DNA from: Actinomycetes bacterium
GTDB taxonomy: Bacteria; Actinomycetota; Actinomycetes; Actinomycetales; Cellulomonadaceae
Length of the DNA: 6,150 bases
Direction of reading: 5' to 3'
Assembly: GCA_021793115.1 (NCBI GenBank)
Contig: JAJYTJ010000201.1
Coordinates: forward strand, 1-6,150
The notes under the pieces were generated by a model. That model was given only the letters and a program-made list of their open reading frames with translations, ran no database searches and had not been told where the DNA came from. The position numbers and the translations under genes were made by a program. This document shows positions 1 through 5,345 of this stretch, one piece after another (within the stretch, counting starts at the first letter, position 1; each line of letters begins with the position of its first letter).

Positions 1-1
1 C

Positions 2-733
2 CTGGCGCACCTGCTGGTGGACACCCGCCTGGAGCTCGTGGGCGTCTTCGTCGCCGCGCTGTCCGGCGGCCTGGCCGCCGTCCGCAAGAAGTTCGACCTG
101 TTCGGGGTCCTCGTGCTGGCCTGGGCCACCGGGCTGGGTGGCGGCATGCTGCGTGACGTGCTCATCGGTGCGACGCCGCCGGTGGGGATCGCGGACTGGA
201 GCTACATCGCCACCGCGCTGCTGGCGGGGCTGGCCGTGGTCCTGTTCCACCCGCGCGTCGCGCGCAACCGGCGAGCGGTCGTGGTGCTCGACGCATGCGC
301 GCTCGGCGTCTTCGTCCTGCTCGGCACCATGAAGGCGCTCGGGACGGGAGCAGGGCTCACCGCGTCGGTGGTGGTCGGGCTGCTCACCGGCATCGGCGGC
401 GGCATCCTGCGGGACATCCTGGTCAGCGAGGTGCCGCTCGTCCTGGCCGACCGCCGGCTGTACGCCATCCCGGCGCTGGTCGGGGCGGCGCTGACGGCGG
501 CGCTGTGGCACCTGGGATGGCTGAACGGTGCGACCCAGTGGGCGGTGGTGCTGCTGGTCATCGGGTTCCGGCTGCTGTCGCTGCGGCTGGGCTGGGTGGT
601 GCCGGACGCGGCCTCGGCCCGCGCCTGGCGGCGGGCGCACGACGACGGCGTGGCGCGCGACGTCGGGGGTACCGGTGTGCCGGGCGAGGGCGACCCGGGA
701 CCGGGCGGTCCTGGCTCGTCGGACGCCGGCTAG
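2..733 (+). CDS. TRIC / UPF0126 (YicG-like) family membrane protein, 5' end probably off window
   Basis: This is an integral membrane protein of the trimeric intracellular cation channel-like family (UPF0126, as in YicG/YadS), thought from structural work on relatives to form K+-permeable trimers; the substrate here is not shown. The sequence has the family's internal duplication: each half has hydrophobic helices and a glycine-rich motif followed by Arg-Asp, GLGGGMLRDVLIG at residues 39-51 and GIGGGILRDILVS at 125-137 (counted from the GTG at 17). About six to seven hydrophobic segments fill residues 5-195. The last ~45 residues are a charged, then Gly/Pro-rich, low-complexity tail, probably cytoplasmic and dispensable. 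The GTG at 17 gives a family-like length, but no Shine-Dalgarno precedes it and the frame is open to the window edge, so the true start may lie upstream. Family call firm, start uncertain. Confidence 0.88.
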   Translation: MAHLLVDTRLELVGVFVAALSGGLAAVRKKFDLFGVLVLAWATGLGGGMLRDVLIGATPPVGIADWSYIATALLAGLAVVLFHPRVARNRRAVVVLDACALGVFVLLGTMKALGTGAGLTASVVVGLLTGIGGGILRDILVSEVPLVLADRRLYAIPALVGAALTAALWHLGWLNGATQWAVVLLVIGFRLLSLRLGWVVPDAASARAWRRAHDDGVARDVGGTGVPGEGDPGPGGPGSSDAG

Positions 734-741
734 CCTCACCG

Positions 742-759
742 CGCGCCGGCCGGGGCGCG
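742..759. terminator. Possible GC-rich hairpin terminator after the TRIC gene
   Basis: A 6-bp perfect stem (CGCGCC at 742-747 with GGCGCG at 754-759) closes a 6-nt loop and starts 8 nt after the TRIC-family stop codon. There is no T-tract behind it. Actinobacterial terminators often lack one, but short GC hairpins arise easily by chance in this base composition, so the call rests mainly on position. Confidence 0.25.
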
Positions 760-788
760 GCGCTACCGTGGCCGGGCGGCCGGTCGGC

Positions 789-801
789 GACACGACGTGT
801 C
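789..801. promoter_or_regulatory. 13-bp inverted repeat, possible operator
   Basis: GACACG and CGTGTC flank a single A (GACACGACGTGTC). A short, near-symmetric site of this size, about 80 nt before the DUF6458-like gene, is the right shape for a dimeric repressor operator. No regulator gene is adjacent and no clear promoter elements flank it; a TACCGT hexamer at 764-769 could serve as a -10 but has no convincing -35. Tentative. Confidence 0.2.
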
Positions 802-813
802 CCGGTCGCAGGT

Positions 814-831
814 GCGGCGCCGCGGCGCCGC
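814..831. repeat. 18-bp perfect GC palindrome
   Basis: GCGGCGCCGCGGCGCCGC is identical to its own reverse complement over all 18 bp, built from two GGCGCC units separated by GC. It lies in the gap before the DUF6458-like gene. It could fold as a hairpin in the leader RNA or be a protein-binding site, but a G/C-only palindrome is also the easiest kind to arise by chance here. Confidence 0.5.
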
Positions 832-881
832 GGGTGAGTGGGTCCGGCATGGGCCCGTCCCCCTGGCCGAGAGGAAACGTC

Positions 882-1124
882 ATGTACCTCGGACTCGGCA
901 TCTTCCTGCTCGTGGTCGGCGCGGTGCTGGCCTTCGCGACGTCGTTCCACGTCAGTGGCGTCGACCTCAGCCTGGTGGGCTGGATCCTCATGGCCGGCGG
1001 TGCCCTGGCGATCATCCTGTCGTTCGCGCTGCCGCGACGCCGCGCGTTCGCGTCCCGCCAGGTGGTCCAGCGCGACCCGGTGACCGGGGCGGAGGTCCGC
1101 GAGGCGCGCATCGACCCGCAGTAG
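882..1124 (+). CDS. Small two-helix membrane protein, DUF6458-like
   Basis: This is an 80-residue membrane protein resembling the actinobacterial DUF6458 family, whose function is unknown. Two transmembrane helices are clear: residues about 3-21 (starting MYLGLGIFLLVVGAVL) and about 31-50. The short linker between them contains the family-like VSGVDLSLVGWI segment at residues 24-35. The polar C-terminal tail (51-80) begins with PRRRAF; by the positive-inside rule it and probably the N-terminus lie in the cytoplasm. The ATG at 882 is favoured because GAGAGGAAA at 869-877 gives a Shine-Dalgarno match at normal spacing and because homologues start with MY[IL]G. A longer in-frame extension from 528 is rejected because it would overlap the TRIC gene and lacks membrane character. 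The gene is probably transcribed alone, since 148 nt separate it from the gene before and 116 nt from ku. Confidence 0.87.
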   Translation: MYLGLGIFLLVVGAVLAFATSFHVSGVDLSLVGWILMAGGALAIILSFALPRRRAFASRQVVQRDPVTGAEVREARIDPQ

Positions 1125-1144
1125 CCCGCCTCGGAGGGACAGCG

Positions 1145-1183
1145 GTGCCGGGTCAGGTCTCCTCGAGCGCACCGAACGCATGA
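1145..1183 (+). CDS. Possible 12-residue leader ORF upstream of ku
   Basis: A GTG at 1145 is preceded by GGAGG at 1133-1137 with a 7-nt spacer, one of the better ribosome binding sites in the window. It opens a 12-codon ORF, MPGQVSSSAPNA, ending with TGA at 1181-1183. The ORF ends 10 nt before the large hairpin at 1194-1229 that precedes ku, an arrangement like an upstream ORF coupled to RNA folding. The only residue run is three serines, each with a different codon, so classical amino-acid attenuation is not evident. It may equally be a remnant of a lost gene start or chance. Weak call. Confidence 0.2.
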   Translation: MPGQVSSSAPNA

Positions 1184-1193
1184 CCGCGGCCGG

Positions 1194-1229
1194 CCCCCGG
1201 ATCCCTGGCTGAAGCCGGGGGTCCGGGGG
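1194..1229 (+). promoter_or_regulatory. 16-bp GC hairpin covering the ku ribosome binding site (terminator or 5' UTR control)
   Basis: Bases 1194-1209 pair without interruption with 1214-1229 around a TGAA loop: 14 Watson-Crick pairs plus two T-G pairs (1202/1221 and 1206/1217). On the plus-strand RNA the latter are stable G-U wobbles. On the opposite strand they would be A-C mismatches, so the fold suits a rightward transcript. The right arm ends in five Gs that form part of the only candidate ku Shine-Dalgarno (GGGGGA, 1225-1230), 10 nt before the ku ATG, and these Gs pair with the Cs at 1194-1198. No T-tract follows. It could terminate the DUF6458 transcript, or lower ku translation by hiding its ribosome binding site. 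The structure is clear; the role is inferred. Confidence 0.5.
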
Positions 1230-1240
1230 ACCATGGTCCT

Positions 1241-2089
1241 ATGCGCGCGATGTGGAAGGGGTCCGTCGCCTTCGGGCTCGTCAACGTGCCGGTCAAGCTC
1301 TACAGCGCGACCGAGGACCACGACGTGCCGCTGCACCAGGTGCACGACGCGGACGGCGGCCGGATCCGGTACCAGCGGGTGTGCGAGCTCGACGGCGAGA
1401 CCGTGCCGTACGAGCACATCGAGCGGGCGTACGACGACGGCGAGCGCACCGTGGTGCTCTCCCAGGAGGACCTGGCGGCGCTGCCGGCCGAGCGCGACCG
1501 TGAGATCGAGGTCGTCGAGTTCGTGCCGAGCGACCAGATCGACCCGATCACGCTCGACCGCACCTACTACCTCGAGCCGGACTCGACCTCGACGAAGGCC
1601 TACGTGCTGCTGCGGCAGACCCTGCAGGCCACGGACCGCACCGCGATCGTGACGTTCGCGCTGCGGCAGCGGACGAGCCTGGCTGCGCTGCGGGTGCGCG
1701 GCGACGTGCTGGTGCTGCAGACCCTGCTATGGGCCGACGAGGTCCGCGCGGCCGACTTCCCGTCGCTGTCGGAGAAGGTGTCGGTCACCGACCGCGAGCT
1801 GGCGATGAGCAAGCAGCTCGTCGACAGCTTCGCGGCCGACTTTGCGCCCGAGCAGTACACCGACGAGTACCAGGTCCAGCTGCGCCGGCTCGTCGCGGCC
1901 AAGCTCGAGCGCGGCGAAGCCGTGGACACCGCGGCCACGTTCGGCCCGTCTCCCGAGCCGGCCGGCGGTGCCGACGTCATCGACCTCATGGACGCGCTGC
2001 GCAAGAGCGTCGCGGCCGCCAAGGCCAAGCGCGGCGGCGACGACGACCAGGCCCCGGCCCGGAGCCGCTCCCGGAGGAAGACCGGCTGA
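1241..2089 (+). CDS. ku: Non-homologous end-joining protein Ku
   Basis: Bacterial Ku is a homodimeric ring that threads onto double-strand break ends, protects them and recruits LigD. The 282-residue length is typical. The N-terminus MRAMWKGSVAFGLVNVPVKL and the following YSATE, HQVH and RIRYQRVCE segments (to about residue 49) are signature Ku beta-barrel sequences. The core runs to about residue 230, including the YYLEPD region (109-114) and the MSKQLVDS helix (189-196). The minimal C-terminal segment DVIDLMDALRKSVAAAK (245-261), conserved in bacterial Ku and implicated in LigD contact, is present. The remaining basic tail is short (SRSRRKTG), unlike the long lysine-rich tails of some relatives. 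ATG at 1241 is chosen because homologues begin MRA[IM]WKG. It is convergent with ligD, the stops 4 nt apart. A GC hairpin just upstream may limit its expression. Confidence 0.97.
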   Translation: MRAMWKGSVAFGLVNVPVKLYSATEDHDVPLHQVHDADGGRIRYQRVCELDGETVPYEHIERAYDDGERTVVLSQEDLAALPAERDREIEVVEFVPSDQIDPITLDRTYYLEPDSTSTKAYVLLRQTLQATDRTAIVTFALRQRTSLAALRVRGDVLVLQTLLWADEVRAADFPSLSEKVSVTDRELAMSKQLVDSFAADFAPEQYTDEYQVQLRRLVAAKLERGEAVDTAATFGPSPEPAGGADVIDLMDALRKSVAAAKAKRGGDDDQAPARSRSRRKTG

Positions 2090-2096
2090 CCGGTCA
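2080..2096. terminator. Hairpin/palindrome at the ku-ligD convergent junction
   Basis: GACCGG (2080-2085) pairs with CCGGTC (2090-2095) around the loop CTGA. Overlapping it, TGACCGGTCA (2087-2096) is a perfect 10-bp palindrome whose first three bases are the ku stop and whose last three, read on the other strand, are the ligD stop. The position suggests a compact shared terminator for the two convergent genes, but there is no T-tract on either strand and the stem is short, so function is uncertain. Confidence 0.3.
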
Positions 2097-4505
2097 GATC
2101 TCGACCGTCACCTCGTCGGGCCGCTTGTCCTCGCGCCAGCCCCGCCACGACGGCGCCCGCAAGCGGGCCGTCGGGTCCAGGCGGGGGTCCGCCGTCCACT
2201 CGGCGGCCTCGACCTCGCCCACCAGTGCCGGCCGGACCCAGCGGGCGCCCCGGGCGTCCGGGCGGGGCACGCCCTGCAGCGCAGGCGCCTGCTGCGCGAG
2301 GCCGGTCAGGCGCTGCGCGACGGCCCGCCGGTCGGTGTCGCGGAAGCCGGTGCCCACCTTGCCGGCGTAGCGCAGCATGCCGTCCGGGCCGGGCACCGCC
2401 AGCAGCAGCGCACCTGCGAAGCGCTCGTCGCTGCGGGCCTCACCGGCGTGCAGCGGCCGCCAGCCCACCACCACGACCTCCTGCGTGCGGGTGCGCTTCA
2501 GCTTGAGCCACTGCCGGGAGCGGGTTCCGGCGCCGTAGCGGGAGTCCCGCCGCTTGGCCATGACGCCCTCGAGGCGCAGGTGCGCCGACGTGGCGACGGC
2601 GGCGTCGAGGTCGCCGTCGAACGCGGGCGGCACGTGGATCGGCCCCGCCGCTTCCAGGACCGCGGGCAGCGCGGCGCGGCGGTCGTCGTACGGCAGCCCC
2701 AGGAAGGAGCGCGTCCCGGCCTGCAGCACATCGAACACCATGAGCGCGGCGGCCCGGGTGTGGCGCTGCAGGCTGCGGAAGTCCGGGCGGCCGTTCGCGT
2801 CGAGCGCGATGAGCTCGCCGTCGAGCACCACCGGCAGCGTGCCGCGCACCTGGTCGGCGAGCACCCGCAGCTCCGGGTAGGTCGTGGTGAGGTCCTGTCC
2901 GGAGCGCGACAGCAGCCGCAGCCGGGGCGCACCGGCCGGACCCCGGTCCACCACCGCGAGCGCGCGGTAGCCGTCCCACTTCATCTCGAAGGCCCAGTGC
3001 GGCTCGCGCGAGGCGCCGTCCGCGGCGAGGTCACGCCGTTCGGCGGCGGTGGCCGACGAGGCCAGCATCGGTCGAAGTGGGACGACGATCTGGGCCGCGT
3101 CGGGCGGGGCTTCGTCGACACCGGGCTGGTCCTGGGTGCGGTGGATGAGCCAGGAGCTCTCGTCGTCGCCCTTCCCGGTGCGGATGAGCGCGAGCCGACG
3201 CGACCCGCGGCGGCCGCTGTGGAGCGTGACGATGACCTCCTCGCCCTCGCGCCACTTCTCCTGCTCGTACGTGCCGCGGTCCCAGATCGACACGGTGCCG
3301 GCGCCGTACTCGCCCGCGGGGATCTCGCCCTCGAAGTCGCCGTAGGCCAGGGGGTGGTCCTCGGTCGGCACGGCGAGGTGGTTCTGCCGCGGGCTGGTGG
3401 GCTCGCCCTTCGGTAGGGCCCACGAGACGAGCACCCCCTCGTGCTCGAGCCGGAAGTCGACGTGCCGGCGGCGCGCGTGGTGCTCCTGGATGACGAACCG
3501 CGGCGGCGCTCCGGGTGGGCGCGGGTCGCCGCTGCCGAACGGCTCGGGCGTCTTGGCCGGGTCCCGCTTGGCGTGGTACGCCTCGAGCCGGGCCAGGTGC
3601 TCGGGCGTCGGCTCGAGCTGGGCCACGTGGGCGCCGAGGAGGGGCGCCAGCAGGTCCCCGTCGTGGGCGACGCGGTCGAGGACCTCGTCGTACGTCAGGT
3701 GCCGCAGCCCCGGGTCCTCCAGCTCCTGCCACGTGCGGGGCGCCGCGACCGTCGGGTACACCCGGCCGCGCAGCGAGTAGGGCGCGATCGTCGTCTTGCT
3801 GCCGTTGTTCTGCGACCAGTCGACGAGCACCTTGCCCGTGCGGATGGCCTTCTTCATGTCGCTCACGACGAGGTCCGGGTGCTCCGCCTCGAGGTGGCGC
3901 GCCAGCTCGTGGGCCACCGCGGCGACCTGGTCGGCGTCCTGCCGGCCGTCGAGCGCCGCGTAGAGGTGGATGCCCTGGGAACCGCTCGTCACGGGCAGCG
4001 GGTCCAGGCCCATGCCGCGCAGGATGTCTCGCGCGAGGCGCGCCACGTGCGCGCACTCCGGCAGGCCGGCGCCCTCGCCGGGGTCGAGGTCGAGCACGAG
4101 CCGGTCGGGTGCGAGGTGGGCGCCGGCGTGCCCCACCTGCCACTGCGGCACGTGGATCTCCAGCGTCGCCGTCTGGCCGAGCCAGGTGAGCGTGGCGAGG
4201 TCGTCGACCAGCACGTAGTCGTCGGTCGAGCTGGTGTGCCGGATGCGGTGCGTCCGCACCCAGGAGGGCGTCGAGGCGTCCGCGTTCTTCTGGAAGAACA
4301 CCGGTCCCTCGACACCGTCGGGCCAGCGCTTGCGCGTCGCGACGCGCTGACGCACGTGCGGCAGCAGCACCGGAGCGATCCGGGCGAGGTAGTCGATCAC
4401 CTCGCCCTTGGTGGTGCCGGTCTGCGGGTAGAGCACCTTGTCAAGGTGGCTCAGCCGGAGGCGGTGACCTTCGACGGTCACGGTGTGCGACGTCTCGGTG
4501 CTCAC
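2094..4505 (-). CDS. ligD: Multifunctional NHEJ DNA ligase LigD (polymerase, 3'-phosphoesterase, ATP-dependent ligase)
   Basis: LigD fills, cleans and seals Ku-bound double-strand breaks. This 803-residue protein has the mycobacterial domain order Pol-PE-Lig. The polymerase/primase domain (about 12-290) has catalytic Asp139 and Asp141 in LVLDLDPGEG and Asp229 in KVLVDWSQNN. The 3'-phosphoesterase domain (about 335-480) has FVIQEHHARRRHVDFRLE at 337-354, giving His342, His348, Asp350 and Arg352, plus His384 in EDHPLAYGDFEGE. The ligase domain (about 478-803) has the nucleotidylation lysine Lys509 in KWDG, Glu564 in LDGEL, motif IV EGVMAK (646-651), motif V WLKLK (666-670) and an OB-fold tail. 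All metal and nucleotide sites look intact. The GTG at 4505 is chosen over an ATG at 4568 because a strong Shine-Dalgarno lies just before it, inside the would-be extension, and because homology starts after it. Confidence 0.97.
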   Translation of the reverse strand: MSTETSHTVTVEGHRLRLSHLDKVLYPQTGTTKGEVIDYLARIAPVLLPHVRQRVATRKRWPDGVEGPVFFQKNADASTPSWVRTHRIRHTSSTDDYVLVDDLATLTWLGQTATLEIHVPQWQVGHAGAHLAPDRLVLDLDPGEGAGLPECAHVARLARDILRGMGLDPLPVTSGSQGIHLYAALDGRQDADQVAAVAHELARHLEAEHPDLVVSDMKKAIRTGKVLVDWSQNNGSKTTIAPYSLRGRVYPTVAAPRTWQELEDPGLRHLTYDEVLDRVAHDGDLLAPLLGAHVAQLEPTPEHLARLEAYHAKRDPAKTPEPFGSGDPRPPGAPPRFVIQEHHARRRHVDFRLEHEGVLVSWALPKGEPTSPRQNHLAVPTEDHPLAYGDFEGEIPAGEYGAGTVSIWDRGTYEQEKWREGEEVIVTLHSGRRGSRRLALIRTGKGDDESSWLIHRTQDQPGVDEAPPDAAQIVVPLRPMLASSATAAERRDLAADGASREPHWAFEMKWDGYRALAVVDRGPAGAPRLRLLSRSGQDLTTTYPELRVLADQVRGTLPVVLDGELIALDANGRPDFRSLQRHTRAAALMVFDVLQAGTRSFLGLPYDDRRAALPAVLEAAGPIHVPPAFDGDLDAAVATSAHLRLEGVMAKRRDSRYGAGTRSRQWLKLKRTRTQEVVVVGWRPLHAGEARSDERFAGALLLAVPGPDGMLRYAGKVGTGFRDTDRRAVAQRLTGLAQQAPALQGVPRPDARGARWVRPALVGEVEAAEWTADPRLDPTARLRAPSWRGWREDKRPDEVTVEI

Positions 4506-4508
4506 GGG

Positions 4509-4517
4509 CTCCTCCTC
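4509..4517 (-). promoter_or_regulatory. Strong Shine-Dalgarno setting the ligD start
   Basis: On the minus strand the sequence reads GAGGAGGAG, then CCC, then GTG. The AGGAGG core ends 5 nt before the GTG at 4505-4503. This is a near-ideal anti-16S match and decides for the 803-residue LigD. Confidence 0.75.
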
Positions 4518-4609
4518 ACGTCCGGCGGCCAGCCCTACCAGGCTCACCCCGCGGTACGCGCCGCGCATCCGCGCCGTGCCTGACGAGAGCCGCCCCGGGT
4601 GCCGCCGGG

Positions 4610-4729
4610 ACGAGCGGTCCGCGGCTCATCGAGCAGGTGACGAGGGGGATGCGCGTCCTCGGCCCGGACGGCGCCGAGATCGGCACCGTCAAGGACGTCG
4701 ACGTCGGGCACCCGGACGCGGTGACGGTC
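4610..4729 (+). pseudogene. Truncated PRC-barrel / DUF2171-like gene fragment
   Basis: The reading frame gives LIEQVTRGMRVLGPDGAEIG from 4625, followed by TVKDVDVGHPDAVTV to 4729. The pattern (a GM-x-V start, a PDG-x-x-IGTV turn, then GDP-AVT-like residues) resembles small actinobacterial DUF2171/PRC-barrel proteins; their function is not established. After 4729 the frame runs antisense through the neighbouring nucleotidyltransferase gene as Arg/Ala-rich sequence, so the C-terminal half is missing. The N-terminus also seems damaged: no start codon precedes Leu-Ile-Glu in frame, although ACG at 4610 sits where one would be expected. An internal GTG at 4637 could start a shorter peptide, but without a clear Shine-Dalgarno. 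I read it as a relic. Confidence is limited because the recognisable part is only about 35 residues. Confidence 0.5.
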
Positions 4730-5288
4730 TGCGAGCCGGGCCGAGCGGCGAGACGTCGAGCTCGCGCAGCAGGTGGAGGAACGCGCGGGCGAACGGGTGC
4801 CGGGCCGTCTCCTCCCGCAACCGGTTCCAGTCCACCTGCTCGCGCAGCGCCCGCGCGATGCCCAGCAGCCGGGTGAAGTCGCAGTCGTGCTCGCCGAGCA
4901 CGCGCATCTTGGCCGACAGGATGTCGGTCGCCGACAGCACCGGCATCCGCACCGCCAGCACCTCGAGCACGTCGCTGCCGGCCAGCATCTCGTCGGTGAC
5001 GGGCTCGCCGACCATCCGGAACAGCACGTCGACGAGCGCGCCCCGGTAGTACGCCTTGAACAGCCAGTTCTCGGGCGGGTCCGACAGCTCGAGGCCGGCG
5101 CCGGCGATGGCCTCCCGCGCGCGTGGCACGTCCGCCTCGCGCACCGCGAAGTCGGCGTCGTGGCTCGGCTCGGGCGCACCCCGGGCCCACGCGGCGTAGC
5201 CGCCGACCAGCGCGAACGGGATGCCCGCGTCCTCGAGCGCGACGGCGACCAGCCGCAGCCCGTCCTGGAGGGCCGCGCGATCGTCCAT
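4689..5288 (-). CDS. Nucleotidyltransferase-like protein (polymerase-beta fold), 3' end apparently altered
   Basis: This is a predicted nucleotidyltransferase of the polymerase-beta superfamily. Relatives transfer nucleotides to small molecules, RNA or proteins; the substrate here is unknown. The N-terminal fold is readable: an amphipathic helix (5-21), FALVGGYAAWARG (25-37) with the GG signature, the metal-binding Asp44 and Asp46 in HDADFAV, and a third acidic residue Asp87 in ALVDVLF. A helical second half follows, with ATDILSAKMRVLGEHDCDF at 120-138 and VDWNRLREE at 152-160. Recognisable sequence ends near residue 183 (ELDVSPLG). The last 16 residues are a Pro/Arg-rich run read antisense across the DUF2171-like fragment, suggesting the original stop was lost. 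ATG at 5288 is supported by TAGGA 7 nt upstream on the minus strand. No HEPN-type partner lies next to it, so toxin-antitoxin identity is not supported. The gene probably still makes a folded protein. Confidence 0.82.
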   Translation of the reverse strand: MDDRAALQDGLRLVAVALEDAGIPFALVGGYAAWARGAPEPSHDADFAVREADVPRAREAIAGAGLELSDPPENWLFKAYYRGALVDVLFRMVGEPVTDEMLAGSDVLEVLAVRMPVLSATDILSAKMRVLGEHDCDFTRLLGIARALREQVDWNRLREETARHPFARAFLHLLRELDVSPLGPARRPSPRPGARRRRP

Positions 5289-5345
5289 CCGTCGTTCCTA
5301 CCCGACGCCGAGCGTGCCGGCACCTCGGCGGGCAAGATCGACGGG
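5289..5345. promoter_or_regulatory. 57-nt divergent promoter region between the nucleotidyltransferase and EEP genes
   Basis: The two genes point away from each other, so both promoters must overlap this gap or the gene starts. On the minus strand TAGGA (5296-5300) is the nucleotidyltransferase Shine-Dalgarno. On the plus strand CAAGAT (5334-5339) ends 6 nt before the GTG at 5346, the spacing of a -10 element for a leaderless mRNA, and there is no Shine-Dalgarno there. No clear -35 boxes are visible, so the promoter assignments are inference. Confidence 0.35.

Noticed and set aside
341..350. Residues 341-350 of LigD (EHHARRRHVD) as a damaged phosphoesterase motif (second His where many relatives have Asp); coordinates given are residue numbers
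   Set aside because: The metal and catalytic residues His342, His348, Asp350 and Arg352 are all present, and a double His here is, from memory, common in actinobacterial LigD, so it is not a defect.
1171..1185. LexA/SOS-box-like half site (CGAAC) upstream of ku
   Set aside because: Only one half is present; the expected GTTCG half at the right spacing is missing (GACCG instead), so SOS control is not supported.
1842..3416. Long open plus-strand frame across the ku end and ligD
   Set aside because: It runs antisense to the well-supported ligD domains and out of frame with ku; long shadow ORFs are expected at this GC content, and its translation is Arg/Pro/Ala-biased.
4506..4568. N-terminal extension of LigD from an ATG at 4568
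   Set aside because: The strong Shine-Dalgarno for the GTG at 4505 lies inside this extension, the extra 21 residues have no LigD character, and family homology begins after the GTG.
4773..5345. Long plus-strand upstream extension of the EEP gene
   Set aside because: The sequence is antisense to the nucleotidyltransferase and gives low-complexity His/Arg/Gln-rich translation without homology character. It is a high-GC shadow frame.
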